Assembly (NCBI RefSeq): GCF_018417475.1
Contig: NZ_CP054856.1
Span: 1,086,001 to 1,150,000 of the forward strand
Origin: Novosphingobium decolorationis
GTDB taxonomy: Bacteria > Pseudomonadota > Alphaproteobacteria > Sphingomonadales > Sphingomonadaceae
DNA: 64,000 nt
Reading direction: 5' to 3'
In this document: piece by piece, positions 25,725 to 34,536 of the stretch
Layout: every line of letters begins with the position of its first letter
Numbering within the stretch: the stretch's first letter is position 1
Translations under genes and position numbers: made by a program
The notes under the pieces: model-generated
Told to the model about the DNA's origin: nothing
Seen by the model: only the letters and a program-made list of their open reading frames with translations
Databases searched by the model: none

Positions 25725-26963
25725 CTACACCTTGCGCCAGCGCGCGATGAAGAAGCCGTCGAGCCCCCCCTGCCCGGCCAGCATGCCGGGATCGGTGCGC
25801 AGCCAGCCTTCTTCTGTCGGCGCCAGACCATCGGGAAGTTCCGCCTGCGTAATCGCTTCGGGCTGGAGTCCTTCGAGCGCGCGCGCCTGCGCTTCGCCTT
25901 CGGCCTCCTCCAGCGAGCAGACAGCATAGACCAGCACCCCGCCCGGCGCGAGCCACTCGGCGGCGCGGGCAAGCAGCTTTGCCTGAATCTCGGCCATCTC
26001 GTCGATCTGGCGCGGGCCGATGCGGTGCAGCACTTCGGGGTGACGGCGGCAAGTTCCGGTTGCGGTGCACGGTGCGTCGAGCAGGATTGCGTCGAACGGC
26101 GCCTCGGGCTCCCATTTCAAAGCGTCGGCCTGAACAACCTCGGCACCAAGGTTCGTGCGTTCCAGATTCGCCCTCAGGCGTTCGAGACGACGTCCGGCAA
26201 TGTCGAGCGCGGTCACGTCCCAGCCAGCCGCAGCCAGCTGCATGGTCTTGCCCCCGGGAGCCGCGCATAGGTCGAGCGCACGGCGCCCCACGCCACCAGG
26301 CCCGAGAAGGCGCGCAGGCAGGCTCGCCGCAAGGTCCTGCACCCACCAGGCACCCTCACCGAATCCGGCAAGCTCGGTCACAGGGGTGCCACGTCCCAGC
26401 CGCACGTGCCCAGGCATGAGCGAGGTTCCGCCCAGCTTCTCGGCCCAGTTCTGCGTCTCGGACGCATCGCGCAGGGCAATGTCAAGCGGGGGCGGCAGCG
26501 CGAGCCCCTTCGCAATGCCCTCGACACGGCCACCCCAACGCTCATACGGCGCGTCGGGCAAAGTGGGCACGTCCGGAAGAAAAATGCCGCGCCTGGTGAG
26601 CGTGGAAAACACCCCATGTGCCAGACGGCGCGGACCACCAGCCAGGAGCGGCAGGCCAGTAGCGATCACGGCGTGGGCGGGCGTCTCGAGACGCAGCACC
26701 TGCGCCAGCATGATCTCCAGCACGGCCCGGGCCTTGGCGTCATCGGCGAGCGGCATGCGCGTGGCGCTGTCGATCAACTCGTCGAGGTCGGCGCGCCAGC
26801 GCAGCACCTCACCCGCGATCGCGCGGGCCAGCGCCCGGTCGGGCTCGCCACGCACGCGCGAAAGTGCCGAACTGGCGGCCTGGTCGAGCGTTTCGCCCCG
26901 CCGCAGCACGGCATCGATGAGATTAAGCGCGGCACGGCGCGCGGGAAGACCGGGAATATCCAT
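25725..26963 (-). CDS. rsmB: 16S rRNA m5C967 methyltransferase
   Basis: A 412-residue RsmB/Sun-type RNA methyltransferase. The N-terminal ~135 residues form the NusB-like RNA-binding domain. The SAM-binding loop is DLCAAPGGKT (231-240), and the two conserved cysteines are Cys299 in DAPCTATG and the catalytic Cys349 in YAVCSLEEAEGE. RRHPEVLHR between them is typical. The gene stands alone: convergent with the PEP-CTERM gene (repeat copy A between) and divergent from the small DUF1674 gene 55 bp away. Confidence 0.93.
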   Translation of the reverse strand: MDIPGLPARRAALNLIDAVLRRGETLDQAASSALSRVRGEPDRALARAIAGEVLRWRADLDELIDSATRMPLADDAKARAVLEIMLAQVLRLETPAHAVIATGLPLLAGGPRRLAHGVFSTLTRRGIFLPDVPTLPDAPYERWGGRVEGIAKGLALPPPLDIALRDASETQNWAEKLGGTSLMPGHVRLGRGTPVTELAGFGEGAWWVQDLAASLPARLLGPGGVGRRALDLCAAPGGKTMQLAAAGWDVTALDIAGRRLERLRANLERTNLGAEVVQADALKWEPEAPFDAILLDAPCTATGTCRRHPEVLHRIGPRQIDEMAEIQAKLLARAAEWLAPGGVLVYAVCSLEEAEGEAQARALEGLQPEAITQAELPDGLAPTEEGWLRTDPGMLAGQGGLDGFFIARWRKV

Positions 26964-27018
26964 CGCAGCGCCTTACAGGCGATTGCCTTTTCCCGCCAGT
27001 CGTCGCAGTAGGGGCTCC

Positions 27019-27201
27019 ATGATCAAGCGCGCAACAACCCGTCCCGAAGGCTTCGTGAAGCCCGCACACTGGACGAACGAGCCTGCGCCCGAGCCCACGG
27101 GCGAGACCAAGACCACAGCACCCGAAGGGGAAGAGCCCGAAGGCATCTCCCCCACGCGCTACGGCGACTGGGTACTCAAGGGTATCGCGGTCGACTTCTG
27201 A
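27019..27201 (+). CDS. DUF1674 family protein (SdhAF4-like)
   Basis: A 60-residue protein. The C-terminal block ISPTRYGDWVLKGIAVDF is the conserved core of DUF1674, the bacterial relatives of succinate dehydrogenase assembly factor 4. In that family the C-terminus binds flavinylated SdhA and protects it before complex assembly. The N-terminal part is Pro/Glu-rich and probably disordered. No sdh genes are nearby, so the role rests on family membership only. The start ATG 27019 follows a GGGG stretch. Confidence 0.78.
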   Translation: MIKRATTRPEGFVKPAHWTNEPAPEPTGETKTTAPEGEEPEGISPTRYGDWVLKGIAVDF

Positions 27202-27226
27202 GCCAGGCCTGATCGCTCCCGAGCGG

Positions 27227-28723
27227 TCAGTTTGTCTCGGAATTTCCCGGAGCCTGGGACGCGTCTGCAGCCGCCTGCGCGGCGGCGGCTTCCTCATCCG
27301 CGTCCTTCTGCCAGCCACCGCCCAGCGCCAGGAACACGGCGATCTGGTTGTCGACCAGCGCGGCTTCGGCCGCGGCATGGGAGACTTCCGCGCTCGCCAG
27401 TTCACGCTGTGCGGTCAGGAGCGAGAGAAAATCCGCGCGGCCAAAGCGGAACAACTTGTTCGCCTGCGCCGCGGAAACCCCGGCGCTGTCCGCCGCCTTG
27501 CCCAGTGCCGCCGCGCGTTCACGGCCCCGCGCGTACTCGTCGAGCGAAGTCTCGGCCGAGCGCAGCGCTTCCAGAACCGTCGCATCGAAACGGGCGATAT
27601 CCCCGCGCACCTGCGAGTTCGCCTGGTCGATCCGGGCACGGACCTGGGACTGGTAGGGCCAGCTCCAGCTCAGCAAAGGACCGAGACCAAAGCTCAACGA
27701 TTCCTGCTTGGGCAGGTTCTTCGCCTGGTTGAACGCCATGATCCCGCCCGCAAGGCTGATCGAGGGGTACAGGTCCGCCGTCACCACGCCGATACGCGCG
27801 GTGTCCGCCGCAATCGTACGTTCCGCCTCGCGGATATCAGGCCGGCGGCGGATCAGCGCCGCGCCATCGCCAATGGGCAAGGGGCGTGAAAGTCGGGGCA
27901 GGCTCGCACAGTTCTCGACATCGCGCGGATAGTCCGCAGGCGCCTTCCCGAGCAGGGTCGCAAGCAGATAGAGCGCACCTTTACGCCGCGCATAGAGTGC
28001 CGGAAGGTTCGCCCGGCTCGCATCGACCGCGGTCTGCGCCCGGCTGACATCGAAGCTGGTGCCACGCCCGCCCTTCTGGAGCCGCTTCGTCGCATCGAGC
28101 GTCTCTTCCTGCAGCCTCACCACCTTCTTTACGGTCGCGATCTGGTAGTTGCTCGTACAGACATTGGCATAGGCGCGCGCGGTCGCCGCCGCGACCGTCG
28201 TGCGCACCGTGTCACGCGCCGCCTCGCGCGCCGCGCGGTCTGCCAGGCTCGCCTCGATGCCGCGCTTGATCTTGCCGTGCAGGTCGAGCGGATAGGTGAC
28301 CGAAAGACCAAAGGTTCCGGTCAGCACGCCAGGCAGGTTGGTGTTGGCCGAACGCAGCGAATAGTTGCGCTCCTGCTGGACGTTGCCGGAAAGCTCGGTT
28401 CCGAAACCATATTCCCCGGCCTGCTCGCGCACGACGCCATCGGCGCGCAGCACGTTTTCCTCGGCCGCGCGCAGGTCGGCATTGGCGCTCAGAGCTTCCT
28501 CCACCAGCGCGTCGAGACGCGGGTCCTCGTAAAGCCGCCACCAGTGGTCGGGCAGATCAGCCTGCGCGAAGGCGTCGTCGTCGCCCGAATCGAAGCTGCC
28601 CTGCGCAGCCGGGGTATTCGCCACGGAGTGTTCGGGCGGCGTATAGTCGGGCCCGGCCGTCGCGCAGCCAGCCAGCGCCAGCCCGAGCGCACCAAGGGCG
28701 ACGTAGGAACGCAGCGTTCGCAT
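27227..28723 (-). CDS. Outer-membrane efflux lipoprotein, NodT family
   Basis: A 498-residue TolC-like outer-membrane factor. The lipoprotein signal ends at the lipobox LALAGC (Cys20), followed by PDYTPPEHS, usual for NodT-type channels. Two OEP repeats with long Ala-rich helices form the trans-periplasmic tunnel (HWWRLYEDPRLDALVEEALSAN; RRRPDIREAERTIAADTARIGV). It is the last gene of the MarR-FUSC-DUF1656-HlyD-NodT operon. ATG 28723 overlaps the HlyD stop by one base (TGATG); a GTG three bases earlier is less likely. Confidence 0.93.
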   Translation of the reverse strand: MRTLRSYVALGALGLALAGCATAGPDYTPPEHSVANTPAAQGSFDSGDDDAFAQADLPDHWWRLYEDPRLDALVEEALSANADLRAAEENVLRADGVVREQAGEYGFGTELSGNVQQERNYSLRSANTNLPGVLTGTFGLSVTYPLDLHGKIKRGIEASLADRAAREAARDTVRTTVAAATARAYANVCTSNYQIATVKKVVRLQEETLDATKRLQKGGRGTSFDVSRAQTAVDASRANLPALYARRKGALYLLATLLGKAPADYPRDVENCASLPRLSRPLPIGDGAALIRRRPDIREAERTIAADTARIGVVTADLYPSISLAGGIMAFNQAKNLPKQESLSFGLGPLLSWSWPYQSQVRARIDQANSQVRGDIARFDATVLEALRSAETSLDEYARGRERAAALGKAADSAGVSAAQANKLFRFGRADFLSLLTAQRELASAEVSHAAAEAALVDNQIAVFLALGGGWQKDADEEAAAAQAAADASQAPGNSETN

Positions 28724-29625
28724 CACTGCCCCTCGCTCTTCGGCTCGGCCTTGACCTTTTCATGCTGCTCGACCGTCACCGTCGCCGTGCGGCCCAGCAC
28801 GAGACGCACATCCTTGGGCACGTCGATCAGCTTCACGCGTACCGGGATACGCTGGGGCAGACGCACCCAGGCGAAAGTCGCCTCGACGTCAGGCAGGAGG
28901 TTGCTGGCGTTTCCGCGCGAGCTGTCCGAGATACCCGCCGCGATGCTCTCAACCCGGCCCTTGAGGTCCTTTTCCTCGCCCATGAGATGCACCGTCACCG
29001 GCGCGCCAATGTGGATCATGGGAAGCTTGGTTTCCTCGAAGTAGCCCTCGATGCGCAGCGAGTTGCGGTCGACCAGCGCCATCGCCTGGTTGCCCGCGGC
29101 AAGGTAGTCGCCCGGATGCAGGTCAAGGTTGGTCACCGTGCCATCAACCGAAGCCACGACCTGCGTACGCTCCAGATTGAGCCTTGCGCCATCGAGCGCA
29201 CTCTTCGCCTCGGCGAGTGCGGCCTCTGCCGTCTGCACGCGGGCCAGGTTCTGCTCGTGGGTTTCGGTGGCGACAAGATCGCCGAGGGCGCGGTCGCGGT
29301 TCGCCTCCCGGCGGGCCTGCGCCAGTGTCGCCTGCGCGCTCGCCACCCCGGCCTGTGCCTGTTCGACCGCCAGCGTATAGCGCGGCTTGTCGAGCACGAA
29401 GAGCAGGTCGCCCGCCTTCACCTTCTGGTTGTCCTGGACCTCGACCGAGGTGACGAGCCCGGAAATGTCCGGGGTCACGCGCACGACTTCGGCCCGGACC
29501 CGCCCGTCGCGCGTCCAGGGGCTGCGCTCATAATGGTTCCACATCCAGATCGCGATCACGATCGCGATGAGGACAATGACGATGGTGGCCGCGCTGCGGC
29601 CGATCATGGCGAGTATGTTTTTCAT
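28723..29625 (-). CDS. HlyD/EmrA/AaeA-type membrane fusion protein
   Basis: A 300-residue periplasmic adaptor anchored by one N-terminal helix (about 10-30), followed by the family motif YERSPWTRDGRVRAEVVRVTPDISG. Lipoyl halves (VEVQDNQKVKAGDLLFVLD and VVASVDGTVTNLDLHPGDYL) flank a coiled-coil hairpin. It links the inner-membrane FUSC protein to the NodT channel. Start ATG 29625 overlaps the DUF1656 stop (ATGA). Confidence 0.92.
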   Translation of the reverse strand: MKNILAMIGRSAATIVIVLIAIVIAIWMWNHYERSPWTRDGRVRAEVVRVTPDISGLVTSVEVQDNQKVKAGDLLFVLDKPRYTLAVEQAQAGVASAQATLAQARREANRDRALGDLVATETHEQNLARVQTAEAALAEAKSALDGARLNLERTQVVASVDGTVTNLDLHPGDYLAAGNQAMALVDRNSLRIEGYFEETKLPMIHIGAPVTVHLMGEEKDLKGRVESIAAGISDSSRGNASNLLPDVEATFAWVRLPQRIPVRVKLIDVPKDVRLVLGRTATVTVEQHEKVKAEPKSEGQ

Positions 29626-29837
29626 GGGGCGAAACCGAAATGGGGAGCAAGAAAGGCCACGGCACCGAAGACGATGACGTAGAGGGCGAAGTCCACCAGC
29701 GCGCGATAGGCCACGAAGCGGTAGATGCCGAAGCGGTTGAACAGCCGGATCAGGACAATCGTGCAAAGCGACGCGATGATCCCGAAGACCAGCAGAGACG
29801 GCACGTAGATGCCGTTAAGCGAGAACTCTCCGTTCAT
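29622..29837 (-). CDS. DUF1656 family small membrane protein (AaeX-like)
   Basis: A 71-residue inner-membrane protein with two hydrophobic helices. It opens with the family pattern GEFSLNGIYVPSLLV and is almost always found between FUSC and HlyD genes, as here. Its function is unknown; it is the equivalent of AaeX of the aromatic-acid efflux system. A strong GGAGG lies just before the ATG. Both ends overlap neighbours by ATGA. Confidence 0.9.
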   Translation of the reverse strand: MNGEFSLNGIYVPSLLVFGIIASLCTIVLIRLFNRFGIYRFVAYRALVDFALYVIVFGAVAFLAPHFGFAP

Positions 29838-31921
29838 GGCTTTCCTCCGGGAGGGGTGGAGACGCCCGTGAATGGCGGAGCGTCGGCGAAAAGGGTGCGA
29901 CGAAGGGTGATCAGGGGCAGTGCGGCGCGGCGCCGGACGCTTTCCACAGGATTGGCCTGAAAACGTGCAAGAGCCGCGTCGATCCGGGCCAAGAGCGTGG
30001 GATCGTCGGTGGGCGGCTCCTCGGGCGTGAGCTTGCGGTAATAGCCCTGCATCCCCACCAGCACGTCCGTAAGGGGCGCGTGCTGTGTCTTGTCGATATC
30101 CAGGCGCAGGGCACGCAACTCGCCGACGGCGACACCTGCGCGCAGATCGCGCAAGATGTCGTAATGCGGCTCCACCGGAGCCTTGCCTGCCGCCTTAAGC
30201 CGCGGTCCGAGCTGGGCCTGGCGGTCCAGCATGCGGGAGATCCAGCCTTGCAGGTTGGGACGGGCCCATCGGTTGCTGCGCTCGGCCAGATCGTTCCAGC
30301 CCGCGCGTAAGCTGCGCTTGATGGCGTGATGGACGCCGGCTGTCTGAATGATGCGGACCATACCTGCGGCAAAGAAGATCGCCACGAACGTCGCCATCTG
30401 GGAATTGAGGAAGGTCGCGAAGGTTGCAGGCACCCCGGGCCCCAGGTCCGCGCCATACTGCTCGGAGATGATGAAGGGACTTCCCAGCCCCAACATCGTA
30501 GGCAGTGCAAACCCGGCCGTCTTCGGATTGGCGATCAGCGCGCCCAGCACCAGAAGCGCCGGTGCCAGTGAAACCGCCATTTCGGGAAATCCGTCGAGCA
30601 TGGGCAGGATCGCGAAGCCATAGGCCCCTGCGATAACGACGGAAAGAACCGTTCCCTTGAAGAAGCCGACGACCGGAGGGAGGGAATTATCCATCGCCCC
30701 GAACAGCGCCGGGAAAACCGAGGCCAGCATCAGGAAGGTGCCCCCATCGCTCCAACCGCTGAAATGCCAGATCAGCGAGCCCACGACGACCGTCAGCATC
30801 GCGCCGCCTGCCGCACGCGCCGCGCCGCCGTAGTCGCGATTGAGCTGGCGCTCGCCGATGTCGGCGAGAAGCGCAGGAATGCGGGCAGAGACCGGACGCG
30901 TCGAGGGCGCGACATACTGCGCCTTGAGCACCCGGCAGTTGAGATGGGCACGAACCAGTTCGCCAAGCCGCGCGACCAGGCTCATGTGGAGCAAGGCCAC
31001 CCAGTCGCTCTGGGCATCAATCCCGGGTTCCAGTTCCGAGCAGCGCACCATCAGGGCATCGCCGGTTTCCTCTATGGCTTCCAGGTCGTCATTCAGCGTG
31101 TCGATCCAGCTGCGAATATCGGCCATCAGGGCCATGGTGCTCTCGGGCAGCGCCTCGTGCGCACGCAAGGTGGCAATGCGATCGGCGATGGCCGCGCCCA
31201 GCGGCATGAGGTGGGCGAGATTGTCCTCCATCGCGCGCACCAGTTTCACGCGCGGCGCAAGTTGGGTGGTCTCGAAGGGAAGGTGAACCGACTGCTGATG
31301 CAATTCGGTAATGTCCTGGGCAAGACGGCGACGCTCGATATCGATCTTCGGATCGGGTTCAAGGTCGAGCGTGTCGCGGCTCCAGACTTCCGCGTCCTTC
31401 AGAATCGCCGCCATGCGCCCTGCCAGCGCGCGCGACACCGAGCCTGGAAGGACGACGCCGTGGATGAGCGCGGAGCAGAGGATGCCGATAGCGATCTCCT
31501 GCGCGCGCAGGGTCGCAACGTCGAACACATGCTGCGGCGCATCGACAATCGGCCACACGATGAGGCCCGCCGTATAGCCCGAAAGCACGAACATGTACGA
31601 GGTCGGCTTGCGGTCGAGAAGCGAAAGGAAGACGCAGAACCCCAGCCAGCACGTCATGGCGCTGACCAGCAGCACAGGGCTGTGCGCCAGCGGCGGCGCG
31701 ATGAAGATCGCAAAGCACGCGCCCACGAAAGTACCGATCAGGCGGAACAGGGCGCGCGAGACGACTGCGCCTGCAAACGGGCCAGAGACGATGTAGGCAG
31801 TAAGGAACGCCCAGTAGGGACGCTCCAGCCCGATCGAGAAGGCGATGAAGGTCGCCAGCATGGAAGCGATGTAGCACTTGAGTGAAAACACCGCGGCACT
31901 GATGCCCCAGCGGTTGGTCAT
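29834..31921 (-). CDS. FUSC/AaeB-type inner-membrane efflux protein
   Basis: A 695-residue protein with two sets of about five to six membrane helices separated by a long cytoplasmic region (roughly residues 165-370). The N-terminal half (LATFIAFSIGLERPYWAFLTAYIVSGPFAGAVVSRALFR region) and the repeat near 375-520 match FUSC/p-hydroxybenzoate efflux proteins such as AaeB. With the adaptor and NodT channel it should form a tripartite pump, in known cases for aromatic carboxylic acids. Both ends overlap neighbours by ATGA. Confidence 0.9.
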   Translation of the reverse strand: MTNRWGISAAVFSLKCYIASMLATFIAFSIGLERPYWAFLTAYIVSGPFAGAVVSRALFRLIGTFVGACFAIFIAPPLAHSPVLLVSAMTCWLGFCVFLSLLDRKPTSYMFVLSGYTAGLIVWPIVDAPQHVFDVATLRAQEIAIGILCSALIHGVVLPGSVSRALAGRMAAILKDAEVWSRDTLDLEPDPKIDIERRRLAQDITELHQQSVHLPFETTQLAPRVKLVRAMEDNLAHLMPLGAAIADRIATLRAHEALPESTMALMADIRSWIDTLNDDLEAIEETGDALMVRCSELEPGIDAQSDWVALLHMSLVARLGELVRAHLNCRVLKAQYVAPSTRPVSARIPALLADIGERQLNRDYGGAARAAGGAMLTVVVGSLIWHFSGWSDGGTFLMLASVFPALFGAMDNSLPPVVGFFKGTVLSVVIAGAYGFAILPMLDGFPEMAVSLAPALLVLGALIANPKTAGFALPTMLGLGSPFIISEQYGADLGPGVPATFATFLNSQMATFVAIFFAAGMVRIIQTAGVHHAIKRSLRAGWNDLAERSNRWARPNLQGWISRMLDRQAQLGPRLKAAGKAPVEPHYDILRDLRAGVAVGELRALRLDIDKTQHAPLTDVLVGMQGYYRKLTPEEPPTDDPTLLARIDAALARFQANPVESVRRRAALPLITLRRTLFADAPPFTGVSTPPGGKP

Positions 31922-32370
31922 GTGCGTGCGCGCCGCTCATTGATACGGGCTGCAATGAGATCCAGAACCTCGACCGTCGTGGCGAGGTCCTCTTCACTGA
32001 TCCCGTCGAGCAGTTCGGCGCGCAGCTCGATGAGCCGGGCATCAATCTTGCGCGCCAGGCCTGCGCCTTCGCCCGTCAGGTCGAGGATCTTGGCACGACC
32101 GTCCTCGGGATCACCTTCGCGCGAGACAAGGCCCGCCCGTTCGAGATGTTGCAAGGTACGCACCAGCGAGGCCTCGGTAATACCGATCTCACGCGCCAGG
32201 TCGGACTGGCGCATGCCTCCCCCCCGACGCTCGAGATGGAGCAGCGCGTAGCCCGTCGAATTCGAGATCTCGAGCGAGGCCAGCACCCGATCGGCCAGCT
32301 GCCGCCAGCTACGGGCAAGTGTCATGACATGCGCTGGCAGAGCAGCGGACAGGGAATCGCGGTGAGGCAT
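31918..32370 (-). CDS. MarR family transcriptional regulator
   Basis: A 150-residue winged-helix regulator: RQSDLAREIGITEASLVRTLQHLERAGLVSREGDPEDGRAKILDLT spans the recognition helix and wing, the latter with its conserved Asp-Arg pair. It is the first gene of the efflux operon and overlaps the FUSC gene by ATGA. Palindromes lie directly before its start (32375-32394), so it probably represses itself and the pump, with release by a phenolic or aromatic ligand, as for other MarR-controlled AaeB-type pumps. Confidence 0.92.
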   Translation of the reverse strand: MPHRDSLSAALPAHVMTLARSWRQLADRVLASLEISNSTGYALLHLERRGGGMRQSDLAREIGITEASLVRTLQHLERAGLVSREGDPEDGRAKILDLTGEGAGLARKIDARLIELRAELLDGISEEDLATTVEVLDLIAARINERRART

Positions 32371-32374
32371 GGAT

Positions 32375-32394
32375 GCTTAGTTAGGCTCCTAAGC
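32375..32394. promoter_or_regulatory. Candidate MarR operator
   Basis: Two nested inverted repeats lie 4 bp before the marR start: outer GCTTAG-N8-CTAAGC (32375-32394) and inner TTAGG-CT-CCTAA (32381-32392). The ~20-bp size, TTAG/CTAA half-sites and position suit a MarR-family autorepressor site. Confidence 0.65.
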
Positions 32395-32512
32395 TTTTTC
32401 CGCAACAGGGTGTGTTTTGCGTTTTACATTGCAGCAATGTCGCTTTTTGCAACCCGGAAAAGAAAGAAATGCCTGCGCGGCACGCGCGCACAGCCGCGCA
32501 TCATGCCTTTTA

Positions 32513-33025
32513 TCAGGGACGGATCTCGATGGGCGTGCCGTCGGGTACGGCCTCCCACAAGGCCTCGATCTCAGCATTGGAGAGCGCGATACAGCCGTCG
32601 GTCCAGTCCCCCGGCACACGCCCCTCCCCCCAACCGTTGGGCTGACCGTGCAGCATGATCATCCCGCCCGGCGAACGCCCCCGCGCCCTCGCGTAGGCCC
32701 GGTCGGCTGCGTTGGGATAGGAGATGTGGAGCGAGAGATGGTAGCGCAAATTGGGATTGCCCCAGTCGATGACGTAGCGGCCCTCGGGCGTGCGCTCATC
32801 CCCCTCGAAGCGCTTGTGGCCTTGCGGGCTGTCCCCGAACTGCAGTCCCTCGATCACGTGGACGAGACGGCCGCCCTTCCCCGGCTCTCCTTGCCAGAGT
32901 TCCAGCGTGCGCGCGGACTTGGTGACGCGTAGGAAGTCGAGAACCGGCAGCGGCAACGACCCAGGAGCCTCCGCCGCGGCGGGAACCAGGGCCCAAAACA
33001 GAAGGATCGGGGCAAGCCTGCGCAT
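32513..33025 (-). CDS. L,D-transpeptidase family protein (YkuD fold)
   Basis: A 170-residue secreted protein with a signal peptide (MRRLAPILLFWALVPAAAEA). The YkuD catalytic signature is HG-x17-GC: His126 in MIMLHGQPNG and Cys145 in GDWTDGCIAL. LELWQ and ERTPEGRYVIDW match the YafK/DpaA-like subgroup of murein L,D-transpeptidases and related amidases. It probably acts on peptidoglycan cross-links or on peptidoglycan-bound lipoprotein. The start codon lies in the loop of a perfect 10-bp hairpin (33004-33035). Confidence 0.85.
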   Translation of the reverse strand: MRRLAPILLFWALVPAAAEAPGSLPLPVLDFLRVTKSARTLELWQGEPGKGGRLVHVIEGLQFGDSPQGHKRFEGDERTPEGRYVIDWGNPNLRYHLSLHISYPNAADRAYARARGRSPGGMIMLHGQPNGWGEGRVPGDWTDGCIALSNAEIEALWEAVPDGTPIEIRP

Positions 33026-33035
33026 GCCCCGATCC
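33004..33035 (-). promoter_or_regulatory. 10-bp hairpin enclosing the start codon of the L,D-transpeptidase gene
   Basis: On the transcribed strand GGATCGGGGC (33035-33026) pairs perfectly with GCCCCGATCC (33013-33004) around a 12-base loop. The loop begins with the ATG (33025-33023), and the AGGA ribosome site overlaps the outer arm. Such a stem could limit translation initiation. Confidence 0.6.
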
Positions 33036-33094
33036 TATCAGGCCCTCAGCGGGCCGCCAGTCCGCACGTATGCGGAGCAAAGCACCGCCTGCGT

Positions 33095-34384
33095 TCAGTC
33101 CGCGAAGGGATCGCGCACGAGGATGGTGTCTTCACGCTCGGGGCTGGTCGAGACCAGCGCAACCGGGGTCTCGATCAGTTCCTGCACGCGCTGGATGTAC
33201 TTGATCGCCTGCGCGGGAAGGTCCGCCCACGAGCGCGCGCCCGCGGTCGTGCCCTGCCAGCCGTCCATTTCCTCGTAGATCGGCTCGACGTTCGCCTGGT
33301 CGGCGGCGTGGCTCGGGAAGTAGTCCAGGACCTTGCCGTTAAGGCGATAGCCGGTGCAGATCTTGACCTTCTCGAAGCCGTCAAGGACGTCGAGCTTGGT
33401 CAGCGCAATGCCGGTCACGCCCGAGATGGCGCAGGACTGACGGGTGAGGACCGCGTCGAACCAGCCGCAGCGGCGCTTGCGGCCGGTGACGGTGCCGAAT
33501 TCATGGCCACGTTCGCCAAGACGCTGGCCGGTTTCATCGTCGAGTTCGGTCGGGAACGGGCCCGACCCCACGCGCGTGGTGTAGGCCTTGACGATGCCCA
33601 GCACGAAGCCGGTGGCCGACGGGCCAAGGCCCGAACCGCTCGCCGCCGTGCCCGACACCGTGTTCGAGCTGGTGACGAAGGGGTAGGTGCCGTGGTCGAC
33701 GTCGAGCAGAACGCCCTGCGCGCCTTCGAAGAGGACGCGGGCGCCCGCCTTCTTGACCTTGTTGAGACGGCGCCAGGTCGGCCCTGCAAACTGCAGCACG
33801 AACGGTGCGATCTCGGCCAGTTCCTTGAGCAGCGCTTCGCGGTCGATGGGCGGCTGGCCGAAGCCGGCGCGCAGCGCATCGTGGTGGGCGCACAGGCGGT
33901 CAAGCTGCGGCTCGAGCGCGTCGAGGTGCGCCAGATCGCACACGCGGATCGCGCGGCGGCCGACCTTGTCCTCGTAAGCCGGGCCAATGCCGCGACCGGT
34001 GGTGCCGATCTTGCCCGCACCTGCCGCCGCTTCACGCAGACCGTCAAGTTCGCGGTGGACCGGCAGGATCAGCGGGCAGTTGTCCGCGATCGCGAAGTTG
34101 TCCGCGTTGATCTCCACGCCCTGGCCGCGCAGCTTCTCGATTTCGGACTTGAGGTGCCAGGGATCGAGCACAACACCGTTGCCGATGATCGACAGCGTGC
34201 CGGTCACGATGCCCGAAGGCAGCAGCGACAGCTTGTAGACCTGCTCGCCCACGACGAGCGTGTGCCCGGCGTTGTGGCCGCCCTGGAAACGGACAACCGC
34301 GTCGGCCCGGCTGGCCAGCCAGTCCACGATCTTGCCCTTGCCCTCATCGCCCCACTGGGCGCCGATCACCGTTACGTTTGCCAA
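33095..34384 (-). CDS. purA: Adenylosuccinate synthetase
   Basis: A 429-residue enzyme joining IMP and aspartate with GTP in AMP synthesis. The GTP/IMP site signature [14 protein letters not shown] opens the protein (catalytic Asp and the GDEGKGK loop), with GHNAGHT next. [36 protein letters not shown] and the GTP base-specific region near [18 protein letters not shown] are all present at normal length. It lies downstream of hisZ on the same strand after a 150-bp gap. Confidence 0.97.
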   Translation of the reverse strand: MANVTVIGAQWGDEGKGKIVDWLASRADAVVRFQGGHNAGHTLVVGEQVYKLSLLPSGIVTGTLSIIGNGVVLDPWHLKSEIEKLRGQGVEINADNFAIADNCPLILPVHRELDGLREAAAGAGKIGTTGRGIGPAYEDKVGRRAIRVCDLAHLDALEPQLDRLCAHHDALRAGFGQPPIDREALLKELAEIAPFVLQFAGPTWRRLNKVKKAGARVLFEGAQGVLLDVDHGTYPFVTSSNTVSGTAASGSGLGPSATGFVLGIVKAYTTRVGSGPFPTELDDETGQRLGERGHEFGTVTGRKRRCGWFDAVLTRQSCAISGVTGIALTKLDVLDGFEKVKICTGYRLNGKVLDYFPSHAADQANVEPIYEEMDGWQGTTAGARSWADLPAQAIKYIQRVQELIETPVALVSTSPEREDTILVRDPFAD

Positions 34385-34536
34385 CGCTTCACGCTTTCAC
34401 TGCTAATTGAAGTTCCGAGGCGCGCCCTAGGGGAAGGAGGCGCCAAGGGCAAGGTTTGGACGCCGCCATCTGCAATAGAATTGCCATGAAGGCCGCCTTG
34501 CGGGGAATTGCATTACCCACAAGGCCACCCTGCCCC

